NCBI RefSeq assembly: GCF_020532825.1
Contig: NZ_MQTS01000042.1
Location: 1 to 57,195 of the forward strand
Source: Arthrobacter sp. SO3
GTDB taxonomy: Bacteria > Actinomycetota > Actinomycetes > Actinomycetales > Micrococcaceae
Direction: 5' to 3'
Length of the DNA stretch: 57,195 nt
Position 1 is the stretch's first letter, and each line of letters begins with the position of its first letter. The notes beneath the pieces are model-generated. The model saw only the letters and a program-made list of their open reading frames with translations, did no database searches and was not told where the DNA came from. This document shows, in pieces, positions 1 to 5,959 of the stretch. The position numbers and the translations under genes were made by a program.

Positions 1-69
1 CGGGCCCCTGCTTGCCGTCCATGGAATCAGACTATCGGGCACCTGCGACATTAAAAGCGGCCGCGGAAC

Positions 70-732
70 ATGCGAAAGAATAGCCCAATGAGCGAAGCCG
101 GTGAATTCATAGACGTGGCACTCCAACGTGAGTCGTCTTGGAGCCGCGCCGAGGAAGCCGAGGCGAGGCACGGGAGCGATCAGCGTTTCTACGGGGCATC
201 CGTCGGCGCCGTGCGCGGAACGGTCCGCGATGCCCTCCGCCGCCATCCTGGACTGACGCACGATGAGATCGCTGCCCTTAGCTCCGAGTTGTGGGAGGTG
301 CCCGTCTTCGAACGCCGCCTCGCCGCGGTCGTCCTCCTCCAATCCAGGGTCGGTCTGCTGACCAACACGGACCTGACCCGGATCGAAGGCTTCGTGCGGA
401 GCGCGCGGATGGGCGCGCTGGTCGATCCGCTCGCCATCGACGTCGTCGGCCCCCTGATCGCAGGACTCGACGTCGTCGGCAGGGTCCGCGCTGACAGCGT
501 CCTGGACCGTTGGGTTCGGGATCCCGATGGCTGGCTGCGCCGCGCAGCCCTGCTGTCGCCGCTGTGCGGGCTTCGCGCCGGCGCGGGGGATTGGTCCCGG
601 TTCGTGCGCCACGCCCGCTCGGTGCTGGCTGAGCCGAACCTGACGGAGGACGGCGGTGCCGCGGTTGCCGCCGACGCGGTCACGCTCGTGCTTGCCGAGA
701 TGGCCAGGCGCCGGCCGGAGCTGGAATTCTGA
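70..732 (+). CDS. DNA alkylation repair (AlkD-like) protein
   Basis: The 220-residue product looks like the AlkD/AlkC HEAT-like repeat glycosylase family, which excises alkylated purines. The length fits, and the signature stretch DRWVRDPDGWLRRAALLS (about residues 152-169) matches the family's W-x-R-S-x-N-x-W-L-R-R-A-A pattern, preceded by the usual block ending VVGPLIAG. The last helix differs: where family members usually read like IGWALRE, this one has VTLVLAEM, so a tryptophan expected near the binding cleft is missing. Activity is therefore uncertain. ATG at 70 gives the longest form; ATG at 88 is an alternative and neither has a strong ribosome binding site. It converges on the small gene at 782-1066. 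Confidence 0.6.
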   Translation: MRKNSPMSEAGEFIDVALQRESSWSRAEEAEARHGSDQRFYGASVGAVRGTVRDALRRHPGLTHDEIAALSSELWEVPVFERRLAAVVLLQSRVGLLTNTDLTRIEGFVRSARMGALVDPLAIDVVGPLIAGLDVVGRVRADSVLDRWVRDPDGWLRRAALLSPLCGLRAGAGDWSRFVRHARSVLAEPNLTEDGGAAVAADAVTLVLAEMARRRPELEF

Positions 733-742
733 CCGGGCGGCC

Positions 743-807
743 CTGATCAGCGGGCATTCTCCTGGTGCGGCAGCCCCCTGATCAGCGGGTATTCTCCTGG
801 TGCGGCA
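743..807. repeat. 35-bp-period tandem duplication
   Basis: A 30-nt unit at 743-772 recurs at 778-807 with a single difference (gcattc versus gtattc), giving a 35-bp period. The inner copy is the last ten codons and stop of the minus-strand gene ending at 782. The outer copy repeats them just beyond its stop codon, so HQENTR-stop is followed by HQENAR-stop. Confidence 0.9.
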
Positions 808-1066
808 CCCGCCGCTCCACGACGGCGTAGGCCTTTTCGTCGAAGAACTCCCAATCGGTGATCACCATAAAGCCGAGGGCGTCCACCCGGTCGTTCAGGA
901 CGTGCACGTCGAAGCCACCGTCGCGGGGCTCGGCGTCCCACGTGGACACGTGAACCTCCCCGGTTTCCAGCACCAGCAGTTCGGTGTTGACGTTGAAGTC
1001 CTCCTGCGGCTGATTGCTCAGCTGACAAATTGCGACACAGTGCCTGGTGCCTTCGGGGCTGTTCAT
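782..1066 (-). CDS. small hypothetical protein
   Basis: I do not recognise this 94-residue soluble protein. It is acidic and mixed alpha/beta in composition, with motifs such as ITDWEFFDEKAYAVVERR near the C terminus and two cysteines near residues 10-14. ATG at 1066 is chosen because GGAGG lies 8 nt upstream on the minus strand; an in-frame start at 1105 lacks this. The 3' end is tandemly duplicated. It is transcribed away from the riboswitch-controlled NlpC/P60 gene and converges on the AlkD-like gene. Confidence 0.65.
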   Translation of the reverse strand: MNSPEGTRHCVAICQLSNQPQEDFNVNTELLVLETGEVHVSTWDAEPRDGGFDVHVLNDRVDALGFMVITDWEFFDEKAYAVVERRVPHQENTR

Positions 1067-1190
1067 GGTCGGGCCTCCGCTTCGGGGGAACGGTGATGGC
1101 ATCATCCTATGCCCGGGGCCGATAAATCAGCCCCCGTCCGGCAGGGGCGCTGTGCCCCGCGAAACCCACCCGGCGTTATCCCAATGTGAC

Positions 1191-1220
1191 TTGTCGTAAT
1201 CATTCCGTTACCGTTGTTAG
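1191..1220 (+). promoter_or_regulatory. candidate promoter for the riboswitch transcript
   Basis: TTGTCG at 1191-1196 and TGTTAG at 1215-1220, 18 bp apart, lie just upstream of the cyclic di-AMP riboswitch. The -35 is reasonable, the -10 weak. No other promoter-like pair is visible in 1067-1240. Confidence 0.3.
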
Positions 1221-1241
1221 GTGCCTGTTGTTTCCGAGACA

Positions 1242-1448
1242 GGCTCTCCCCTGCCGATTGCCTAACTCTGCCGCGGCGTGGGGATAACTCGCAGCAACGT
1301 CCGGCAGAGACGGGGAAACCACTTTTGACCCGCTGTTCTCCAGGGGTCTTGGGGTGAAGCCGCACGGCCCCGTCATGATCGGGCCAGCGTGCGGCCGGGT
1401 GCCTCCCATCCGAATCCGACAGCTCACCTCGCAGGCATTGGGAGAGGC
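1242..1448 (+). ncRNA. cyclic di-AMP riboswitch (ydaO-yuaA class)
   Basis: The leader of the NlpC/P60 gene carries the conserved blocks of this riboswitch in order: GACGGGGAAACCA near 1308-1321, GGGGTGAA near 1350-1357, then CGAATCCGACAGCTCACC followed by TCGCAGGC at 1411-1436. Terminal strands CTCTCC (1244-1249) and GGAGAG (1441-1446) can pair as P1. In actinobacteria this class commonly precedes cell-wall hydrolase and resuscitation-factor genes and turns expression down when cyclic di-AMP binds. The GGGAGAGG that serves as ribosome binding site for the ATG at 1456 lies in the 3' strand of P1, so ligand-stabilised P1 could hide it. That mechanism is my inference. Confidence 0.9.
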
Positions 1449-1455
1449 TCCTTTA

Positions 1456-2184
1456 ATGACTTTCAGTAATACCCGTGCGCCCAAACGCGCCGACCTTCGC
1501 AGCAAACGCCGTACCGCTGGCACCATCGGCCGCCAGGCCGCAGTCCTCGTCGCCGCATCCGGAATGGTGCTCAGCGGCGCCATGGCCGCCAATGCAGCCG
1601 ACGCACCGGCCGAACGTGACTCCGCGCCGGCGTCGTCCGTTGACGTCCAGGGCCTGGTCTCCGCGCCGGTCATGGCAGATTCCGCCGTCCAGATCACTTT
1701 CGAGCGCCCGGCCGTTGAGACTGCCCCGGCTCCCGTGGTCGAGGCGCCCAAGCCCGTAGCCGCTCCGACGGTCCCCGCCGCACCGGCCCCGGCAGCCCCT
1801 GCCGCCGCCAAGGCGACCGTGAAGGTCCAGGCCGCGCCCGCCCCCGCCGCTGCCCCGGCAGCCGGCGGAGTCAACGCCACCCTGCTGTCCATGGCGTACG
1901 GCCAGATCGGCATCACGCAGGACTGCACCGCCATGGTGGAGAAAGCCCTGAATGCTGCCGGCATCCCGGTCGGGGACATCGGACCGCAGGCCTTCCTGAA
2001 GTACGGCAAGGTAGTCGCTGACCCCCAGCCCGGCGACATCATCGTTCAGTCCGGCCACGTCGCCATCTACGCCGGCAACGGCCAGGCCATCAGCGGCGGC
2101 ATGAACGGGGTCAACGCCACCATGGCGCACCCGCTGTCCTGGCTCACCGCCACCGGACCCGTGACGTTCGTCCGCGCCGGCTAG
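1456..2184 (+). CDS. secreted NlpC/P60-family peptidoglycan hydrolase
   Basis: The 242-residue precursor has a basic N terminus and a hydrophobic stretch (about residues 25-50) ending in AANAADA, a good signal peptide with cleavage after an Ala-x-Ala. A long Ala/Pro-rich linker follows (about 60-140), then a compact NlpC/P60-like domain. The likely catalytic cysteine is C157 in DCTAMVEKAL and the histidine is H201 in SGHVAIYAG. Such enzymes cut gamma-D-Glu-diaminoacid or nearby bonds in stem peptides outside the cell. ATG at 1456 is preceded by GGGAGAGG. The riboswitch ties this wall hydrolase to cyclic di-AMP, a wall/turgor signal. A bulged hairpin follows the stop. Confidence 0.85.
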   Translation: MTFSNTRAPKRADLRSKRRTAGTIGRQAAVLVAASGMVLSGAMAANAADAPAERDSAPASSVDVQGLVSAPVMADSAVQITFERPAVETAPAPVVEAPKPVAAPTVPAAPAPAAPAAAKATVKVQAAPAPAAAPAAGGVNATLLSMAYGQIGITQDCTAMVEKALNAAGIPVGDIGPQAFLKYGKVVADPQPGDIIVQSGHVAIYAGNGQAISGGMNGVNATMAHPLSWLTATGPVTFVRAG

Positions 2185-2208
2185 CAGCACCGCCAACAGC
2201 GCACAGCA

Positions 2209-2250
2209 GGCCGGTCGATCGGTTGCCTTGGGGGCATCGGATCACCGGCC
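2209..2250. terminator. bulged hairpin between convergent genes
   Basis: GGCCGGTcGATC (2209-2220) pairs with GATCACCGGCC (2240-2250) with one bulged base. It sits after the NlpC/P60 stop and overlaps the end of the opposing reductase gene. No clear T tract, so terminator function is tentative. Confidence 0.4.
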
Positions 2251-2829
2251 TTCTGCGCGCCCGGTGTCCGGCTCCACCGCGTACCGCAGCAGCACCACGC
2301 CGTTGCCGAAGGCCCGGCTCTCCAACAGCCGGAGCGGCGTCAGCGCCTCCGCCTCCTGGAACAGGGGCTTGCCCCGGCCCACAAGGACCGGATGCACATA
2401 GATCCGGTACTCATCAATCAGCCCGAGCCGCCGGAAAGCCGCCGCGAGATCGGCCCCGCCCAGCGCAAGGTCACCGCCGGGCTGCTCCTTGAGCCTGGCA
2501 ACGTCCTCGGCAACGACGTCGCGCACCACCTCGGTGTTCCAGCCCGCCTTCGCCAGGGTCCTGGAGTAGACGATCTTCGGCATGTCCCGCCAGATCCCCG
2601 CGAACTCGGCTATCGGCGCGGGGGCCGACGAGTCCCGGTCCGCCGTCGGCCAGTATCCGGCCATCAGCTCATAGGTGACACGGCCGTCCAGGAAGCCGCC
2701 CATGGCGCGGAGCTCGTCGTTGAAGTGCCTGTGCAGTTCCTCGTCGACCCGGTGCCAGCCCAAGTCCCGCCCGGGGCCCTCCATATATCCGTCCAGGGAC
2801 ACCTGCATCATCACGATGATCTTGCGCAC
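2242..2829 (-). CDS. dihydrofolate reductase family (RibD C-terminal) protein
   Basis: The 195-residue protein begins RKIIVMMQVSLDGYMEGP, the typical start of the RibD C-terminal/bacterial DHFR-like fold, and contains GGADLAAAFRRLGLIDEYRIYVHPVLVGRGKPLF, the family's characteristic C-terminal block with a G-G-x-x-L NADPH-loop motif. These single-domain paralogs are presumed NADPH-dependent reductases of unknown substrate; they are not FolA or a full RibD. The start is taken as GTG at 2829, because the family begins right at this motif. It diverges from hipBA across a 265-bp region that contains three palindromes. Confidence 0.85.
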   Translation of the reverse strand: MRKIIVMMQVSLDGYMEGPGRDLGWHRVDEELHRHFNDELRAMGGFLDGRVTYELMAGYWPTADRDSSAPAPIAEFAGIWRDMPKIVYSRTLAKAGWNTEVVRDVVAEDVARLKEQPGGDLALGGADLAAAFRRLGLIDEYRIYVHPVLVGRGKPLFQEAEALTPLRLLESRAFGNGVVLLRYAVEPDTGRAEGR

Positions 2830-2914
2830 GCGGGGCTCCTTCGCTGGGCTGCCGGGGTTCCAGCGTACGCCGCGCACCACGGCTGTGGCAGGGGAAGGAA
2901 GGCCCGACCTCGGG

Positions 2915-2930
2915 CGGCAGCATCTTGCCG
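2915..2930. promoter_or_regulatory. palindrome 1, candidate HipB operator
   Basis: CGGCAGCATCTTGCCG, arms CGGCA and TGCCG around a 6-bp centre. First of three in the divergent reductase/hipBA intergenic region. The operator role is inferred from position and symmetry. Confidence 0.5.
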
Positions 2931-2974
2931 GAACGCACCTCCCAGCGGCGCCAAAGTAGCGCACTAAGCGAGAC

Positions 2975-2990
2975 CGGCAGCATCTTGCCG
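2975..2990. promoter_or_regulatory. palindrome 2, candidate HipB operator
   Basis: An exact second copy of CGGCAGCATCTTGCCG, starting exactly 60 bp after the first; the 44-bp spacers are not related in sequence. Confidence 0.5.
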
Positions 2991-3034
2991 AAACTGTGGA
3001 ATCGCGGCACGATGGGAGTACTGGATGCCTCAAC

Positions 3035-3050
3035 CGGCAGCATCCTGCCG
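3035..3050. promoter_or_regulatory. palindrome 3, candidate HipB operator
   Basis: A third copy, CGGCAGCATCCTGCCG, with one centre base changed and again exactly 60 bp downstream. It ends 44 bp before the hipB start codon, where a repressor would overlap the hipB promoter. Confidence 0.5.
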
Positions 3051-3053
3051 ACT

Positions 3054-3090
3054 GGAGCCGATCACTATGGAGCCGACCATTATGGAGGCG
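3054..3090. repeat. 15-bp direct repeat containing the hipB ribosome binding site
   Basis: GGAGCCGATCACTAT (3054-3068) is followed directly by GGAGCCGACCATTAT (3069-3083) and a partial third unit GGAGGCG (3084-3090). In the third unit one base change creates GGAGG, which sits 6 nt before the hipB ATG. Confidence 0.85.
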
Positions 3091-3094
3091 ATAG

Positions 3095-3292
3095 ATGGGT
3101 GATATGGGGTCCATTGGGGCCAGCATCCGGAGCGCCCGCAAGGATGCCGGGATCACGCAGGAGGACCTTGCCCACCTCGCCGGGGTTTCGGTGCGCACCG
3201 TGCGGGCGATCGAGACCGGGACCGGCAACCCCTCGCTTCAGGCCGTGGCGGCCGTAAGCGGCGTCCTGGGCCTGCGGCTGACAGCGCGCTGA
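3095..3292 (+). CDS. hipB: HipB-like XRE-family antitoxin/repressor
   Basis: The 65-residue protein is essentially one helix-turn-helix domain: IGASIRSARKDAGITQEDLAHLAGVSVRTVRAIETGTGNPS is a textbook XRE/Cro motif. It has no extended C-terminal strand, unlike E. coli HipB. By family knowledge it should bind HipA and repress the operon. GGAGG lies 6 nt before ATG at 3095, and the stop shares one base with the hipA ATG (TGATG), so the two are translationally coupled. Three palindromes upstream are plausible operators. Confidence 0.85.
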   Translation: MGDMGSIGASIRSARKDAGITQEDLAHLAGVSVRTVRAIETGTGNPSLQAVAAVSGVLGLRLTAR

Positions 3293-4485
3293 TGCCGGCT
3301 GAACTGCAGGACCTGAAGTTCGTTCGTGCTGCGGACGTCTGCAAAGGCGGCACTCTGGCCGGGCACCTCAGCAGGACCGGCTTCGGCGGGGTCCGGTTCA
3401 GCTACACCATGGACTACCTTGCCGGCGGCGGCCCGGCCGTGGCGGTGTCCCTCCCACTGTCCGGGGCTGCCGTGGAGACTCCAGGGGGTGCGCTTCCGGC
3501 GTTCTTCGCCGGGCTGCTTCCGGAGGGTCACCGGCTCACGGTTCTGAAGAATGCGACCAAGACCAGTTTTGACGATGAACTGACCCTGCTGCTGGCCGTG
3601 GGCGCCGATGTCCCCGGCGACGTCCAGGTGGTCCCGGCCGGCGAGCTCCCGGTGGAACCGCCCACCCTTGCCGATACCTCGAGGCCCGAGACGCTGGACT
3701 TCTCCGTCCTGGTCAACACCGTGGATCTCCACGGGCTCCCGGGAGTCCAGCGCAAGGCCAGTGCCTCGATGCTGACCACCCCACTGGCAGTGAGGGGCCA
3801 CCGCTACCTGCTCAAACTGGACCCGCCGGAGCATCCCCACCTCGTGGAGAACGAGGCGGTTCACCTGCACGCTGCAAAGGCGCTGAAGATTCCGGTGGCC
3901 AAGTGTTCTGTCATCCAAGACCGGAACGGCCTGCGTGGGCTGCTGGTGGAACGGTTCGACCGGGTCAAAGGCCCTGCCGGGACATGGGTCCGGCTGCCGC
4001 TGGAGGACGGGACCCAGGTTCTGGGCCTGCCTCCCGCTTCCAAGTACGGTGTGAGCTCCGAGGACGTGGCCGCGGCGCTGGCGGCCACGTGCACTGCCCC
4101 CTTGCTTGCCGGCCGCAACCTGTACCTGCAGTTCGTCTTTGCCTGGCTGACCGGCAACGGAGACCTGCACGCCAAGAACCTTGCGGTGCTGGGCAGCCCG
4201 CGGGGGTTCGTGATGGCCCCCGTGTTCGATGTCCCGTGCACCCTGCTGTACGGGGACGAAACCCTGGCGCTGCCGGTCTCCGGCAAGACGCGTCACCTTA
4301 AGGCCAGGCACTGGGCGGAGTTTGCCGGTTCACTGGGTCTTCCGCAGCGGGCCGCCGCCGCGGCAAACCGGACGGCGCTCGCCGCGGCCGCCGCGGTCCG
4401 GCTTGAGGACCTGCCCTTCTCGGGTTCCCCGCTGCACGGGGCGCAGCAGGAACTCCGCTTCCGGCGGCGGGAGTTGGCGGGCTGA
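3292..4485 (+). CDS. hipA: HipA-family serine/threonine kinase toxin
   Basis: The 397-residue protein has the HipA N-terminal beta-rich domain (YTMDYLAGGG...SLPL, GLLPEG about residues 80-85) and the kinase C lobe. Visible kinase motifs are GVQRK near residue 150 (the family's G-x-Q-x-K loop), GNGDLHAKN with catalytic-loop D291, H293, K295 and N296, and APVFD with metal-binding D313. In E. coli, HipA phosphorylates glutamyl-tRNA synthetase and induces persistence; the target here is unknown. All key residues are present, so it is probably active. The C-terminal tail is Ala-rich. It overlaps hipB by one base. Confidence 0.9.
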   Translation: MPAELQDLKFVRAADVCKGGTLAGHLSRTGFGGVRFSYTMDYLAGGGPAVAVSLPLSGAAVETPGGALPAFFAGLLPEGHRLTVLKNATKTSFDDELTLLLAVGADVPGDVQVVPAGELPVEPPTLADTSRPETLDFSVLVNTVDLHGLPGVQRKASASMLTTPLAVRGHRYLLKLDPPEHPHLVENEAVHLHAAKALKIPVAKCSVIQDRNGLRGLLVERFDRVKGPAGTWVRLPLEDGTQVLGLPPASKYGVSSEDVAAALAATCTAPLLAGRNLYLQFVFAWLTGNGDLHAKNLAVLGSPRGFVMAPVFDVPCTLLYGDETLALPVSGKTRHLKARHWAEFAGSLGLPQRAAAAANRTALAAAAAVRLEDLPFSGSPLHGAQQELRFRRRELAG

Positions 4486-4587
4486 GCCACGCTCCAGCGG
4501 GCGCGGCCCCTTGCGCTGGGACCGTGTCCGGGGCAGAATGGCCGGATTTGAAGCCGCACCGCGGTTCCTCAGCTGAGAAGGACAAGC

Positions 4588-4650
4588 ATGCCTGCGAACC
4601 TGACTGCGACATCAACCGATACTGCGCCTCCGTCGATGCCCGGGCGATGA
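4588..4650 (+). CDS. 20-codon ORF in frame with the next gene
   Basis: ATG at 4588 follows GAGAAGGA at good spacing and reads MPANLTATSTDTAPPSMPGR before TGA at 4648-4650. The next gene's ATG (4657) lies two codons further on in the same frame. It may be the original N terminus of that gene cut off by a nonsense change, or a leader peptide. Composition cannot decide which. Confidence 0.35.
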   Translation: MPANLTATSTDTAPPSMPGR

Positions 4651-4656
4651 GACCTG

Positions 4657-5703
4657 ATGGATTCCTGGGGGCCCGGCCGGCATTACAGCAGCGGCCGACA
4701 TACTCGTAAGTCAACCCGGGGCGCTGGTTGGCGCCTGCTGGGACTCATGGGCGGGATCCGCCCGCAGTTCCTGATCGTGCTGGTCGCCGTCCTGGGCCTG
4801 GTCTCGACGGCGACCGTCTACGCCGCCATCCAGGCCCGGGTTCCGGTCGATGCTGCTGCTCCGCCGGCAACGCCGGCGTCCGCGTCGGCGTCCCCCTATG
4901 CATCAGCGGACGCAGGAGCAGCCGGCCCGCTGGCAGCCGCCGCAGCAACGCCGTCGGCACTACCCAGCGCCCCGGCGCCCACCCCGGCACCCGTCCTGGC
5001 TCCTCCGGCGCCGGCTATCGGACCCGCACTCGACGCCGAAATCAATGCGGTCCTCACCGCCAACAGCGGGTACCGGGTGGGTGTCGCCCTGATCGACGTG
5101 CGTGACGGGGCGGTGCATGAGTACGGGGTGAAGACCAAGTTTGTGGCGGCCAGTACCGGAAAGATCCTCGCCGCTGCCGCCTACTACCATCTTGTGGAAA
5201 CCGGCAAGGCCTCGCTGGCAGCCAGGATGGGGGCATCCACTGCAGGCCAACAGATCCGGCAGATGGTCCAGCAAAGCAACAACGAGTCGTGGGCGTTGAT
5301 TTTGAACGCCGTTGGTTACAACGGCCTGACCGACTATGCCGCCTCGCTCGGCATCCCCTATGACCGGACAGTGAACAGCCTGACTCCCGCTGAGATGGCG
5401 AAGATACTGGCTGAGCTGTACAGCGGCCGGCTGCTCAACCCCGCGAACACCGCCCAGCTGCTGTCCTACATGCAGAAAACCAACTACGAAAGGCTCATCC
5501 CGGCCGCGGTACCAGCGGGGGTCAGCGTCTTCCACAAGTACGGGCTGCTCAACGGCTACCTCCACGATGCCAGCATCCTGGTCCAGGGCGAGCGGGCCTT
5601 CGTTTTTGTGGTCTACACCCTGGGCTGGGACGGCCCGGAGGGGGCCGCCCGGAGGAACGTCTTCCACGAGCTCACCGGCAAGGTCACCGCCGGGCTCTTC
5701 TGA
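4657..5703 (+). CDS. membrane-anchored class A beta-lactamase-fold serine hydrolase
   Basis: The 348-residue protein has a cytoplasmic basic N terminus, one membrane helix (about residues 36-58, FLIVLVAVLGLVSTATVYAAI), a long Ala/Pro/Ser linker to about 120, then a beta-lactamase-like domain. The three active-site elements are S166-T-G-K169 (SxxK), S207-N-N (SDN-like) and K294-Y-G (in place of KTG). Family knowledge suggests a penicillin-binding or beta-lactamase-like hydrolase of the beta-lactamase2 group; resistance is not implied. The ATG at 4657 lacks a good ribosome binding site, while an in-frame ATG with a strong site at 4588 is separated by a stop codon, so the true N terminus may be damaged. 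Confidence 0.8.
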   Translation: MDSWGPGRHYSSGRHTRKSTRGAGWRLLGLMGGIRPQFLIVLVAVLGLVSTATVYAAIQARVPVDAAAPPATPASASASPYASADAGAAGPLAAAAATPSALPSAPAPTPAPVLAPPAPAIGPALDAEINAVLTANSGYRVGVALIDVRDGAVHEYGVKTKFVAASTGKILAAAAYYHLVETGKASLAARMGASTAGQQIRQMVQQSNNESWALILNAVGYNGLTDYAASLGIPYDRTVNSLTPAEMAKILAELYSGRLLNPANTAQLLSYMQKTNYERLIPAAVPAGVSVFHKYGLLNGYLHDASILVQGERAFVFVVYTLGWDGPEGAARRNVFHELTGKVTAGLF

Positions 5704-5762
5704 CAGGCATCTGTTCCCCAAACGGACACGGAACCGTACGCTGAGGCATGGAGGTGAATGCC

Positions 5763-5954
5763 ATGAAAGCAGCCCAGGGAGACCGCATCATCATCCGTGG
5801 CACCACGGTCGAGTCATCTGACCGACACGGGGAAATCCTGGAGGTCAAGGGGGCAGACGGCGCCCCGCCGTATCACGTCAGGTTCGACGACGGCCACGAG
5901 ACCATACTGTTCCCCGGCGGCGATTTCGTCGTCGAACACAGCAAGACCGCCTGA
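5763..5954 (+). CDS. DUF1918 family protein
   Basis: This 63-residue protein matches the DUF1918 family, a small SH3-like beta-barrel common in actinobacteria, by AQGDRIIIRG, DRHGEILEVKG, PPYHVRFDDGHE and LFPGGDFVVEH. Its function is unknown. ATG at 5763 is preferred over 5748 because GGAGGTGA at 5749-5756 is then a well-placed ribosome binding site. It converges on the DUF5129-type gene with only 5 bp between stops. Confidence 0.85.
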   Translation: MKAAQGDRIIIRGTTVESSDRHGEILEVKGADGAPPYHVRFDDGHETILFPGGDFVVEHSKTA

Positions 5955-5959
5955 TCCCG

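Noticed and set aside
4524..4709. 61-codon frame with several cysteines before the serine hydrolase
   Set aside because: No ribosome binding site, overlaps the start of the hydrolase in another frame, and the cysteines do not form a known motif.
4657..5703. Beta-lactam resistance gene
   Set aside because: The active-site elements are present but the KTG motif is KYG, no Omega-loop glutamate could be pinned down, and similar anchored proteins are common non-resistance hydrolases.
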